Shown piece by piece: positions 1-7,871 of a DNA stretch of 64,000 bases. Position 1 is the stretch's first letter; each line of letters starts with the position of its first letter. Location: contig NZ_CP041767.1 in NCBI RefSeq assembly GCF_022026395.1, forward strand, positions 88,501-152,500, in the 5' to 3' direction. This stretch comes from Brevibacillus brevis (GTDB lineage Bacteria > Bacillota > Bacilli > Brevibacillales > Brevibacillaceae). The notes beneath the pieces were generated by a model, which ran no database searches, had not been told where the DNA came from, and worked only from the letters and a program-made list of their open reading frames with translations. Made by a program: the position numbers and the translations under genes.

Positions 1-1
1 A

Positions 2-49
2 TATCTCAAGCAAATAGCAGAAGATCAGATCAAAGCTTTGCAATCTTGA
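2..49 (+). CDS. 3' end of an upstream gene (possible)
   Basis: The second frame is open from the window edge to a TGA and encodes about 15 charged, helix-like residues (YLKQIAEDQIKALQS). In B. subtilis recR lies upstream of yaaL, but this tail does not resemble the RecR end I know, so the product is not named. A competing frame stays open to a TAG near position 96, so even the frame choice is uncertain. Confidence 0.3.
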   Translation, partial: YLKQIAEDQIKALQS

Positions 50-108
50 TAGAAATGCCGGACTTTTTTGAATGGACGAGACATACAGTGAAATAGGAGC
101 GTGAGGAG

Positions 109-1086
109 ATGCTGACAGGACCAGGACTGTCGCTTGCGAGTGGGATACGGCGACAGAAGTCCACTCCATGGGCGATCATGCTGTTTATTGGGTATTGGCT
201 CATGTTTGCTGCGGAGTTATCCATGATTCGTTTTCACAAGGGGGCAGACGGAAAGTGGATCGCTACCACCGTCGGGCAACCGGAGGTATGGCTAGGATTA
301 CTTGCATTTGCAGTGACGGTATTTAGCTTCATTGCGACCATTGGTTTCATTGTGAGCCTGCTAAGGGAAAGACGGCAGCCGACGTCATGGCTATGGCAAT
401 ATGACGAGTTTACAGGGAATGATGTACTGCATATTGTAGCTTGGCTGCATGTGTTTCAAACAGGCGTACTACTGTTGTATGGGTTTTTGCTGGAAGGTAC
501 CTTCTTTTCCACCGGTACGATCGGAGGGATATTGGAATCAGCTATTTTTCAACTGTTCCTGTTGATTTTGATTCCGTTTTGGTTTCGTGGGCGACTGGGG
601 GAAATCGGTGTTCGCCGACCTGTACGACTAGGCCGGATGCTGCTGATGCTAGCTGCTCTGTTTCTTTTGATTGCACTGGTGTTGGATACGGTGGTGACTA
701 ACCCGATTGCGGACTGGTTTGGACTGTCTCTGTCCTCAGAGAGAGAGCAGCAGATCGAAAAAGAGATCGTGCAGGCGAAAGAAACGGATATTTTGGCGGC
801 GCTCACCTCACTTCTGGTCATTGGCATATTGGTTCCGATTGCGGAGGAGATTTTGTTTCGAGGCGTGATTCAGACTTATCTGGTTCAGAGAATCGGGCCC
901 GTTTTGGGTATCCTGCTGAGCAGTCTCTGGTTTGGGCTCTTGCATATGGATATCGCTCTGTTCGCTCCACTTTTTGTCATCGGACTTATACTCGGATTCG
1001 TTCGACATCGGTACCAATCAATCTGGGGAGCCGTTTTGCTGCATGCGTTGAACAACATGACAGGAGTACTTTACTACTTTCATTGA
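109..1086 (+). CDS. CPBP-family intramembrane metalloprotease
   Basis: Predicted polytopic membrane protein of 325 aa with about eight hydrophobic segments. The C-terminal third carries the CPBP (Abi/CAAX protease) signature: a glutamate pair in EEILFRG near residue 247, then FGLLHMD near 277 and HALNN near 315, which supply the metal-binding Glu and His residues. Family members cleave prenylated or other membrane peptides; the substrate here is unknown. The start ATG has AGGAG nine bases upstream. It lies just before yaaL and bofA, a position not occupied by a protease in B. subtilis, so a membrane-proteolysis role near sporulation is only a guess. Confidence 0.85.
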   Translation: MLTGPGLSLASGIRRQKSTPWAIMLFIGYWLMFAAELSMIRFHKGADGKWIATTVGQPEVWLGLLAFAVTVFSFIATIGFIVSLLRERRQPTSWLWQYDEFTGNDVLHIVAWLHVFQTGVLLLYGFLLEGTFFSTGTIGGILESAIFQLFLLILIPFWFRGRLGEIGVRRPVRLGRMLLMLAALFLLIALVLDTVVTNPIADWFGLSLSSEREQQIEKEIVQAKETDILAALTSLLVIGILVPIAEEILFRGVIQTYLVQRIGPVLGILLSSLWFGLLHMDIALFAPLFVIGLILGFVRHRYQSIWGAVLLHALNNMTGVLYYFH

Positions 1087-1095
1087 GGGGGAAGC

Positions 1096-1332
1096 TTGCA
1101 GGTGAGTAGGTGGAGAAAAAAAGCGAGGTTCGTGGTGGAATGGAATGAAGCGAGCTTGGATGTGGCAGTCAATCAGGCGCGAATGGACTGGCAGCATGCC
1201 CGCCATCTTGTGGAGATCAGTGAACCGGATGGCGGTTTGGATGATGTCATTTACTATTTGCACGTGACCGAAAAGCGGTATATGTATTTGCTCGCGCAAG
1301 CAAAGCGCGAGAGGAATCGCCAACAGGCATAG
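1096..1332 (+). CDS. yaaL: DUF2508 family protein YaaL
   Basis: Small 78-aa charged, largely helical cytoplasmic protein starting at TTG, preceded by a GGGGGAAG ribosome-binding site. Its place directly before bofA and its sequence (basic N-terminus, then VEWNEASLDVAVNQARMDWQ) match YaaL of the DUF2508 family, which sits between recR and bofA in bacilli. No biochemical function is established for the family. It is probably co-transcribed with bofA, 12 bases downstream. Confidence 0.8.
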   Translation: MQVSRWRKKARFVVEWNEASLDVAVNQARMDWQHARHLVEISEPDGGLDDVIYYLHVTEKRYMYLLAQAKRERNRQQA

Positions 1333-1344
1333 GAGGAAAAGCCG

Positions 1345-1611
1345 ATGACTACAGGGTGGGTTATAGCACTGATTGTAGTTGGAATTTTGCTGGTGATAGC
1401 CGCCAGCAAATCTGTCACGGGCCCGATCAGGTGGATTGGATTTGGGATCATGCAAGTCGTGATTGGCGCATTATTGCTGTTTTTCACCAATCTGGTTGGA
1501 GAGTTGGCTAACTTTCACATCCCGATCAACCCGGTGACGGCTCTGCTCGTCGGACTTCTCCGTTTGCCTGGATTGGCGGCGTTGATTGTCATCAAGCTAT
1601 GGGTTATGTAA
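1345..1611 (+). CDS. bofA: Pro-sigma-K processing inhibitor BofA
   Basis: An 88-aa integral membrane protein with two to three hydrophobic segments, ending in the BofA hallmark LLVGLLRLPGLAALIVIKLW. In B. subtilis BofA, with SpoIVFA, holds the SpoIVFB intramembrane protease inactive in the outer forespore membrane, delaying sigma-K activation until the forespore signals. Length and position after yaaL match the family. AGGAGGAAAA lies upstream of the ATG. The gene ends 16 bases before a convergent minus-strand gene, with no terminator visible between. Confidence 0.92.
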   Translation: MTTGWVIALIVVGILLVIAASKSVTGPIRWIGFGIMQVVIGALLLFFTNLVGELANFHIPINPVTALLVGLLRLPGLAALIVIKLWVM

Positions 1612-1627
1612 AGGTGTATCGATTCGG

Positions 1628-2155
1628 TTATCCATCGGTAAGCAAAAAAGCAACGCCGCGATCCTCGTATTTCACACGGCTACGACTTGGCTGGCGAAAG
1701 GAAGCAAGGAGGGCGAGAAGGCGTGGCAGCGCGACGATCAACGTTCCGGTGATCAAGGTGAGCCCGTATCCTTCCGAAAGCCACACATAAGCCCCGGCTG
1801 CTATCGCCATACTTCCCACGATTACCGTCAGCTCACTTCCCCGATAGACAGAGAGCGGGATGGGAAGAGGATAGCCTGCCCCCCACCACGGAGAGACGAG
1901 CATATCGGCAGTTGTCTTTGGCTTATGGCTGCGCAGAAGGGCATACAGTCGAAATAAGACCAAATGACAGATCGGTATCACGGGTAGAATCGCTAACGTC
2001 ACAATCAGCGTATAAGCGGGGACTTGTAGCATGAATGAGTGCCAAATAAGGGACAAGCCTATTAACAAGAGTTGAAAAAGGTAGCCGACGAATCGCCAGC
2101 GAAAACGATAGAGCAGCTTGTAGCTATAGATCGTATGGGCGGCGGTTTCCTTCAT
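1628..2155 (-). CDS. Hypothetical four-helix membrane protein
   Basis: A 175-aa protein with about four hydrophobic segments: two near residues 25-70 separated by a short turn, and two near 105-150. A cytoplasmic-looking loop around 70-95 contains a proline/tryptophan cluster (SPWWGAGYPLPIP). A good ribosome-binding site (AAAGGAAGTGA) precedes the ATG. I do not recognise the family. It is convergent with bofA and has no counterpart at this site in B. subtilis, where rrnA follows bofA, so it looks like a lineage-specific insertion. A small transporter or sensor subunit is possible but unsupported. Confidence 0.65.
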   Translation of the reverse strand: MKETAAHTIYSYKLLYRFRWRFVGYLFQLLLIGLSLIWHSFMLQVPAYTLIVTLAILPVIPICHLVLFRLYALLRSHKPKTTADMLVSPWWGAGYPLPIPLSVYRGSELTVIVGSMAIAAGAYVWLSEGYGLTLITGTLIVALPRLLALLASFRQPSRSRVKYEDRGVAFLLTDG

Positions 2156-2259
2156 GAGAAGTCACTTCCTTTTACAGCGGTCTGGATGATTGAAAGTCTG
2201 CGTTTCCATTATCGCACAGTCGCAAATCTTGAGAAAGCTCATACAACGAATGAAATAAG

Positions 2260-2294
2260 CCGTTTGTCTAGCCTGATTAGACTGACGGTTTTTT
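2260..2294 (+). terminator. Terminator-like hairpin upstream of the UGD-like gene
   Basis: A hairpin of CCGT and GTCTA paired with TAGAC and ACGG is followed by six T residues. It faces the + strand but follows no + strand gene; the nearest upstream gene is transcribed away from it. It therefore either ends an unseen short transcript or acts as an attenuator in the leader of the gene at 2364. Confidence 0.5.
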
Positions 2295-2363
2295 GTTATG
2301 GGCAGGATAAAAGGAATGATAGGGGATCTGATTGGTTAGGGCGTGAGGAGGAGGGAAGAGAGA

Positions 2364-3359
2364 GTGAAGCTATGGGTCATTTCAGAGGAGGTCGTAGCCA
2401 GATTCGGAAATGAGCTAGGAGCGTGTGGAATAGAGATGATTGTTTGCGGCGGGGAAGCCGTACAAGAAGATGAAGGCGCCAATGGATTTCTGCTGACAAA
2501 AGAGAGTGATGGCAAGCTTTTGCAGGAAAGGATGCAACAGCTGGGAACGGGGCCATGGCTCGCACTTGTTTACGGAAGCGACGTGCCATACGACTGGGCG
2601 AATACCCTGCATACCCAATACGAGCACACCGGGGAGTACGAGGTCATTCGCATGGCGTTATTTACCCACGAGCGTGCTTTGCTTGGAGGGGAACCTACTG
2701 GGAGATGGATGCGGTTCCTCTGTAAGCAGCTCGCTCGCTACTCACTGGTGACGATGGTATGCGGGATGCGCGAGGTGGATGAAGCACTTCGGCAATTCCC
2801 TGCCTATTTTGCGTGGAAGGAGCAGTTTTACATCGAACTTGGTACAAGCTGCGATGAGAAAGGAATTTCTCTGCACCAAGTCAGTCGCGCGCTCGGTATG
2901 GACAAACGAATCGGTCACGGCTGGCTCTACCCCTCCCGCCAAGACTCTTCCCTCATCGTTCGATGGCTTGAAAAAGAATGCAGGCTCATTCTACAAAAAG
3001 CCAATATACAGCGGATCGTACTTTGGGGAGAGGATTCGCTATGGGAGCATATGCCTTCTGACTGGTTGGCTGAAAAAGACGTTGCGGTGTACACGGGAGA
3101 GGACAAGCCAATTCCGAACAAAAGGAGGGCGGGTTGGACGCTATACGATTCGTGGCAGGAAGCTGTAAAGGATGCGGATTTGCTCGTGATCGGGAATGCC
3201 GCAGGAACGACCATTGCAGAGCTGCCGTTATCAGAGCTAGTTGACAGAATGAGGCATTCCTATGTCATTGATGCTGCAGCTTGCTTCCCTGTGCAGGAAG
3301 CCCGGTCCTACTTCCAAGCCTACCGAGCTATCGGCGAAAACACGAACATTTGGGAATGA
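2364..3359 (+). CDS. Degenerate UDP-glucose/GDP-mannose dehydrogenase-like protein
   Basis: A 331-aa protein. The GTG at 2364 is chosen because GGAGGAGGG ends about ten bases upstream; an in-frame GTG at 2343 lies inside that site. The middle (about residues 125-190: FAWKEQFYIELGTSCDEKG followed by RALGMDKRIGHGWLYP) resembles the dimerisation helix of UDP-glucose dehydrogenases, which reads roughly FINEIANLCEKVG then GIGSDSRIG. The end (ADLLVIGNAAGTTIAELPL, then YVIDAAACF) resembles their C-terminal NAD-fold domain. The glycine-rich GxGYVG loop is missing from the N-terminus, as is the catalytic GGSCFPKD cysteine motif, replaced by LYPSRQDSS. It probably has no dehydrogenase activity. The family assignment rests on pattern similarity only. 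Confidence 0.6.
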   Translation: MKLWVISEEVVARFGNELGACGIEMIVCGGEAVQEDEGANGFLLTKESDGKLLQERMQQLGTGPWLALVYGSDVPYDWANTLHTQYEHTGEYEVIRMALFTHERALLGGEPTGRWMRFLCKQLARYSLVTMVCGMREVDEALRQFPAYFAWKEQFYIELGTSCDEKGISLHQVSRALGMDKRIGHGWLYPSRQDSSLIVRWLEKECRLILQKANIQRIVLWGEDSLWEHMPSDWLAEKDVAVYTGEDKPIPNKRRAGWTLYDSWQEAVKDADLLVIGNAAGTTIAELPLSELVDRMRHSYVIDAAACFPVQEARSYFQAYRAIGENTNIWE

Positions 3360-3376
3360 TGCTGATTATAATGGGG

Positions 3377-3382
3377 TATAAT
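3377..3382 (+). promoter_or_regulatory. -10 element of gin
   Basis: TATAAT lies 38 bases before the chosen gin start. No good -35 hexamer stands at 16-18 bp spacing. It is useful mainly because it rules out the upstream ATG at 3381. Confidence 0.4.
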
Positions 3383-3419
3383 GGTTGGTATATTGAGGAA
3401 AAGGGCAGGCGTTTTCACT

Positions 3420-3602
3420 ATGGAAAAAGTTGCTCAGCGATGTATCGTCTGTGAACAGGAGCAGAATGACGGAATCGCCATTTGTGAGCAGTTTATCTGT
3501 CAACGGTGCGAACAGGAAATGGTCAATACCGATGTACAGGATGAAAAGTACCCGTTTTTTATTCATCAGATGAGACGCATTTGGTTGCGAAAAGATGCGT
3601 GA
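3420..3602 (+). CDS. gin: Anti-sigma factor Gin (CsfB)
   Basis: A 60-aa zinc-binding protein with paired CxxC motifs (CIVCEQEQ and CQRCEQEM). In B. subtilis Gin, made under sigma-F, binds and inhibits sigma-G in the forespore, and sigma-E in the mother cell, to keep sporulation stages in order. A perfect TATAAT at 3377-3382 overlaps an in-frame ATG at 3381, so the ATG at 3420, downstream of the expected transcription start and a GGGCAGG-like site, is preferred. Position before the yaaO-type decarboxylase matches csfB in B. subtilis, where xpaC and yaaN lie between; those two genes are absent here. Confidence 0.85.
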   Translation: MEKVAQRCIVCEQEQNDGIAICEQFICQRCEQEMVNTDVQDEKYPFFIHQMRRIWLRKDA

Positions 3603-3610
3603 AGAAAGAA

Positions 3611-3640
3611 GGCATCGGTGCATTCCGGTGTCTTTTTTTT
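3611..3640 (+). terminator. gin terminator
   Basis: GGCATCGG pairs with CCGGTGTC, with two wobble pairs and a six-base loop, followed by eight T residues. Confidence 0.75.
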
Positions 3641-3706
3641 GCTGGATTCATGCGTGTCCAAATCATGCTAAAATAGGGGAATAAAAATAAAGGACGTGAG
3701 TCGCGC

Positions 3707-5179
3707 GTGTTGGAGAGAGATGTTGAATTTCGGGAGCGACAAAAGCGTGCGCCCCTTTATGAACAGCTTGAACGGCACGCCAAGCATCGGCCGCATCCGT
3801 TTCATGTGCCAGGACATAAAATGGGCCACAGCTTTGACAACCATGCGAAAAATCGCTTTCAAGACATCTTGGAGCTGGACGTAACGGAGATTAGCGGGAC
3901 AGATGACCTGCATCAGCCACAGGGTGTCATTGCAGAAGCGCAGGATTTGGCGGCGCAAGCCTTCCATGCGGAACAGACCAAGTTTTTGATCGGAGGAAGT
4001 ACAGTAGGAAATATCGCCCTCATCATGACGGTATGCAGACCGGGTGACAAGATACTCGTACAACGCAATTGCCATAAGTCTGTATTCAACGGCATTATGA
4101 TGGCCAGAGCAACCCCGATCTTTTTAGTACCTGCCGTCGATCTGGCAACAGGAGTCGCTGCGGGTGTAAGGCGCGAAGATGTAGAGCGTGCGCTGCTTGC
4201 ACACCCCGATGCCAAGGCAGTTTTTTTGACGAATCCTACCTACTATGGAATGGGTATCGATTTGGCGAAAATGGCGGCTACGGTCCACCGGTTTGACGTA
4301 CCGCTTTTGATAGACGAAGCCCACGGTGCCCACTACGGGTTCCATTCTGCCTTTCCTCGTTCTGCCATGCAGGAAGGTGCGGATGTTTCGGTCCAATCGA
4401 CACACAAAATGGGAACGGCAATGACGATGTCCTCGATGCTGCATATTCAGGGAGAGCGAATTGATCGTGAGCGGTTGTTCCGCCATCTCGCCATGCTTCA
4501 ATCTTCCAGCCCATCCTATGTGCTGATGGCTTCACTCGATGTAGCCAGACGTCATCTGGTGTTGGAGGCGACTGAGGAATGGAACAGGTTGTTGCCGCTT
4601 TTGGACAAGTTTCGGGAGCGACTTGATCGACTGGACTGGCTGGATTGGCCGCGGCTGTCCACGAACAGCGTATACGCTACGCTTGACCCGCTGAAGCTGT
4701 TTTTCCATTTGCGAACGGCCCAATTCAGTGGATTTGAGTTGCAGAAATGGATGGAAAAGCACGGGATTTTCTCGGAGCTGGCGGATGACTCTCATGTACT
4801 CCTCGCAGCCTCGACGGGAACAACCTCCCGAGACCTGGATGCTTTGTGGAGATTGCTTGAATCGATGGCGCCGCAAGTAGAACCGGGGGAGGAGCGCATT
4901 CTTTTGACGGGAGTCGTGTCTTCCCATTATTTGCGCGAGCAGGCATTGCCGATGCATGAAGCCGTTGACTGCCCGAGGGAGTCGATTCTTTTGGAGCAGG
5001 CTCTGGGACGCATTGTGGCAGAGATGGTAATTCCATATCCGCCAGGGATTCCGGTGCTGGTGCCAGGCGAGCGGATCGATGAAGAAAGTCTGGCGATGCT
5101 AAAGGAATTGGCGAGAGGACAAACCCGATTCCATGGCGTACAGGACGACCAGCTACAAACGATACAGGTCTTACGATAA
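3707..5179 (+). CDS. Orn/Lys/Arg decarboxylase family PLP enzyme (YaaO-like)
   Basis: A 490-aa fold-type I PLP enzyme of the Orn/Lys/Arg decarboxylase major domain family. Visible landmarks: PFHVPGHKMG near residue 36, the TDDLH motif near 84, DEAHGAHYGFH near 203 and the Schiff-base lysine in STHKMGTAMT near 230. The C-terminal small domain ends with PYPPGIPVLVPGE near 440. Related enzymes decarboxylate lysine, arginine or ornithine to polyamines; the substrate cannot be read from the sequence. GTG at 3707 or the adjacent TTG at 3710 begins the frame after AGGACGTGA. It lies just upstream of tmk, as yaaO does in B. subtilis. Confidence 0.88.
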   Translation: MLERDVEFRERQKRAPLYEQLERHAKHRPHPFHVPGHKMGHSFDNHAKNRFQDILELDVTEISGTDDLHQPQGVIAEAQDLAAQAFHAEQTKFLIGGSTVGNIALIMTVCRPGDKILVQRNCHKSVFNGIMMARATPIFLVPAVDLATGVAAGVRREDVERALLAHPDAKAVFLTNPTYYGMGIDLAKMAATVHRFDVPLLIDEAHGAHYGFHSAFPRSAMQEGADVSVQSTHKMGTAMTMSSMLHIQGERIDRERLFRHLAMLQSSSPSYVLMASLDVARRHLVLEATEEWNRLLPLLDKFRERLDRLDWLDWPRLSTNSVYATLDPLKLFFHLRTAQFSGFELQKWMEKHGIFSELADDSHVLLAASTGTTSRDLDALWRLLESMAPQVEPGEERILLTGVVSSHYLREQALPMHEAVDCPRESILLEQALGRIVAEMVIPYPPGIPVLVPGERIDEESLAMLKELARGQTRFHGVQDDQLQTIQVLR

Positions 5180-5218
5180 TCAAAGCAACTGGCCTGCTAC
5201 AACAGGGGTGGAAGGAGT

Positions 5219-5860
5219 ATGGAAGTGGCAACAGGAAAAAAAGGCCGATTTATTACAATAGAAGGCGGAGAAGGGGCTGGGAAATCCACCGTCATCGCCA
5301 AGCTGTACGAAGAGCTGAAAACGCGGGGAGTCGATGTACTTTTGACTCGTGAGCCCGGTGGAATTGATATCGCCGAAAAAATTCGGGAAATTATTTTAAA
5401 TCCGGCCCACACGCAGATGGATGAAAGAACAGAGGCTCTCTTGTATGCGGCAGCACGTGGCCAGCATTTGGCGGAAAAGGTGTTACCTGCTTTGGCAGAG
5501 GGCAAGCTGGTACTGTGCGACCGTTTTATCGACAGTAGTCTCGCCTATCAAGGACATGCGCGGGGATTGGGCATTGATGCTGTCTACCAGATTAACCGAT
5601 TTGCTGTCGGTGACTGCATGCCGGAATTGACTTTGTTCTTTGATGTACAGCCCGAAACAGGATTGGCACGGATTAATGCCTCCCGTGGACGAGAAGTAAA
5701 TCGTCTTGATCTGGAAGGGATGCGTTTCCATGAGCTTGTTCGGGAAGGGTATCAGCTGGTCATGGAACGCGACCCAGAGCGCTTTGTCGTTATTGATGCC
5801 GAGCAGCCGATGGAACAAGTATATCAATCTGCCCTACAGGCACTGCTAGACAGATTGTAA
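5219..5860 (+). CDS. tmk: Thymidylate kinase
   Basis: A 213-aa cytoplasmic kinase converting dTMP to dTDP for DNA synthesis. The P-loop [10 protein letters not shown] is near residue 13, the DR-type motif TREPGG near 43 binds the nucleotide, and [13 protein letters not shown] near 99 is the family signature. Length is typical. The ATG follows GGAAGGAG closely. It is 36 bases downstream of the PLP enzyme, probably in one transcript. A weak -10 (TATAAT at 5903-5908) for the next operon follows it. Confidence 0.96.
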   Translation: MEVATGKKGRFITIEGGEGAGKSTVIAKLYEELKTRGVDVLLTREPGGIDIAEKIREIILNPAHTQMDERTEALLYAAARGQHLAEKVLPALAEGKLVLCDRFIDSSLAYQGHARGLGIDAVYQINRFAVGDCMPELTLFFDVQPETGLARINASRGREVNRLDLEGMRFHELVREGYQLVMERDPERFVVIDAEQPMEQVYQSALQALLDRL

Positions 5861-5902
5861 AGGCTGTAAGGTTCCCTGTACCGCAGGATGATGTACATGC
5901 TG

Positions 5903-5908
5903 TATAAT
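5903..5908 (+). promoter_or_regulatory. -10 element upstream of darA
   Basis: TATAAT preceded by TGC at the extended position, in the 142-base gap between tmk and darA. No convincing -35 hexamer is visible. Confidence 0.35.
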
Positions 5909-6002
5909 ATGTTTAAGCGAAATAACGTACCAAGCCTACGTGTTTTTCATACAATGAAGAAGCCAAATTGGGAATGGATCATGGGAGAAAGGGTGATAGC
6001 CG

Positions 6003-6332
6003 ATGAAAATGGTAGTTGCGGTCGTCCAAGATAAAGATAGTGGTCGTCTGTCTCAACAACTGGTGAAAAAAGGTTTTCGTGCTACGAAGCTGGCTAGTAC
6101 GGGTAGCTTTTTACGCGCCGGTAACACAACTTTTTTGATCGGTACGTCTGACGAAAGCGTGCCGGAAGTAATCGACATCATTGCGCATAATTGCAAATCC
6201 CGCAAACAAATGGTCACTCCCGTCTCTCCACTCAGCAATGCTGTAGACTCGTTCATGCCATATCCGTTGGAAGTTCAGGTGGGTGGTGCGGCAGTATTCG
6301 TATTGGATGTCGGAGAGTTCCACTCATTTTAA
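6003..6332 (+). CDS. darA: Cyclic-di-AMP-binding PII-like protein DarA (YaaQ)
   Basis: A 109-aa protein of the DUF970/PII-like fold. It begins with MKMVVAVVQDKDSGRLSQQL and carries the RATKLASTGSFLRAGNTTFLIG segment that in B. subtilis DarA and S. aureus PstA forms the trimer interface binding c-di-AMP. It is a signal receptor whose output partner is not settled. Full length compared with B. subtilis YaaQ, and in the same place between tmk and yaaR. GAAAGGGTG precedes the ATG. Confidence 0.93.
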   Translation: MKMVVAVVQDKDSGRLSQQLVKKGFRATKLASTGSFLRAGNTTFLIGTSDESVPEVIDIIAHNCKSRKQMVTPVSPLSNAVDSFMPYPLEVQVGGAAVFVLDVGEFHSF

Positions 6333-6424
6333 CGTGGTTCCTTCTCTCTTTTTTCGCAGCTTTCGTATATACTTGATCTCATGGGGACAAACCCTGTATT
6401 GGATCGGGCGACGGAGGTGGCGAT

Positions 6425-6871
6425 ATGAAAATCAGTGATGGGTTACGGCCTAAACTGGACTTGATTAAAACAACGGATTCACGCAAGAATCCTCAACTGG
6501 AAAAGCTGAATTTTGGCACGATGATTCAAGGAGAAGACGAGCGTATGTCTCAGGAGAAGCTTACCCGGCTGCTGACAGACATAGACAAGCAGGGACAGAT
6601 TCTTGCTCGTTCCCGGGCCGTTCGTGACTTCTATGCTTATAAAAATCTCGTCAAGCAGTTCATGGAAGAGGCTGTGAAGTTCGGCATAGCCTTAGATGAC
6701 AGACGAGGAATGAATCGGCGTGGTCGCAGCAGGCTGTACAAAATCGTCAAAGAGGTGGATGCCGAGCTGCTCAAACTGACAGATGAGCTCTTGAGCGAGC
6801 AGGCACCAACGATTGATTTGTTAGCCAGGATTGGCGAAATCCGCGGCATGTTGATCAATTTGTATTTTTAG
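6425..6871 (+). CDS. yaaR: DUF327 family protein YaaR
   Basis: A 148-aa predicted all-helical cytoplasmic protein of the YaaR/DUF327 family. It has a basic N-terminus and a conserved core around residues 55-110 with a YKNLVKQFMEEA-like segment. No function is established. CGGAGGTGG is placed well before the ATG. It is followed 16 bases later by holB and is almost certainly co-transcribed with it. Confidence 0.85.
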   Translation: MKISDGLRPKLDLIKTTDSRKNPQLEKLNFGTMIQGEDERMSQEKLTRLLTDIDKQGQILARSRAVRDFYAYKNLVKQFMEEAVKFGIALDDRRGMNRRGRSRLYKIVKEVDAELLKLTDELLSEQAPTIDLLARIGEIRGMLINLYF

Positions 6872-6887
6872 TGGGTGTGAAACCATC

Positions 6888-7868
6888 ATGACATGGACCC
6901 GTTTTTCTCAGCAGCCACGAGCACAGGAACTGCTGTCTCATAGTTTGCGCAACGAACGACTGGCACACGCCTACTTGCTGGCGGGTCCCAAAGGTTCAGG
7001 TAAAAAGCAGATGGCCCTGCATCTGGCGAAATCCCTTTTTTGTTCGGAAAGGGAGGCAGACGCCTGCGGGGCCTGTGTTACATGCAGGCGCATAGAGGGT
7101 GGCAACCACCCGGATGTGTTGTTTATTACGCCTGATGGGGCTTCGATTAAGATCGACCAGATCCGTTCGCTGCAAAAAGAAATGGCGATGCGCGCCGTCG
7201 AGTCGTCACGCAAGGTATATATCATCGAGCACGTCGATAAAATGACGACACAGGCTGCCAACAGTCTGCTCAAGTTTCTGGAGGAACCGCCCGCTGGTGT
7301 ACTGGCACTGCTTTTGACAGAGCACAGCCATGCGATTCTTCCTACGATTTTATCTCGATGCCAAATCGTTCAATTTTCACCAGTTTCTGCAGAATCGATT
7401 GCGGAAAAGCTGCGTGCGGAGGGCGTTTTGGCGGGAATGGCGCAGGTTGCTTCCCACATTACGACAAATGTGGAAGAAGCCATGACACTCAGCCAATCAG
7501 AATCGTTTGCACAGCTAAGAAATCTAGTGATACAATTGGTGCAGGAGTGCAAACAGCGCAATTCATCTGCACTCTTAACGATCCATGATATGTTGCAAAA
7601 GAGCGACAAAAGTAAAGAGGAACTACCCCTCTTTTTAGATTTGCTCATCCTTTGGCTGCGCGATATCCTGTATTTGCAAGTAGGCAGGCATGCCCATCTC
7701 ATTAACAGCGACCAACAGGATGTGCTGCAAGGACAAGCACTGGTATGGACAAAAGCTGAGCTCTTGCGCGGGATAGATTTGGTCATGGAGACGAAAAATC
7801 GGATAGAGCGAAATGCCAACGCACAGTTGGCTCTTGAGCGGTTGGTTCTTCAATTCCAGGAGGGATAA
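6888..7868 (+). CDS. holB: DNA polymerase III delta' subunit
   Basis: A 326-aa clamp-loader subunit. It has the AAA+ fold with a P-loop GPKGSGKKQMA near residue 33 and the four-cysteine zinc module (CSEREADACGACVTCRR) near residues 51-67. HPDV and the SRC sensor/arginine-finger motif (ILSRCQIV near 155) follow. With DnaX and delta it loads the beta clamp at replication forks. The modified P-loop is normal for delta', which does not hydrolyse ATP in many species. It is followed by ricT after three bases. Confidence 0.93.
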   Translation: MTWTRFSQQPRAQELLSHSLRNERLAHAYLLAGPKGSGKKQMALHLAKSLFCSEREADACGACVTCRRIEGGNHPDVLFITPDGASIKIDQIRSLQKEMAMRAVESSRKVYIIEHVDKMTTQAANSLLKFLEEPPAGVLALLLTEHSHAILPTILSRCQIVQFSPVSAESIAEKLRAEGVLAGMAQVASHITTNVEEAMTLSQSESFAQLRNLVIQLVQECKQRNSSALLTIHDMLQKSDKSKEELPLFLDLLILWLRDILYLQVGRHAHLINSDQQDVLQGQALVWTKAELLRGIDLVMETKNRIERNANAQLALERLVLQFQEG

Positions 7869-7871
7869 CCC

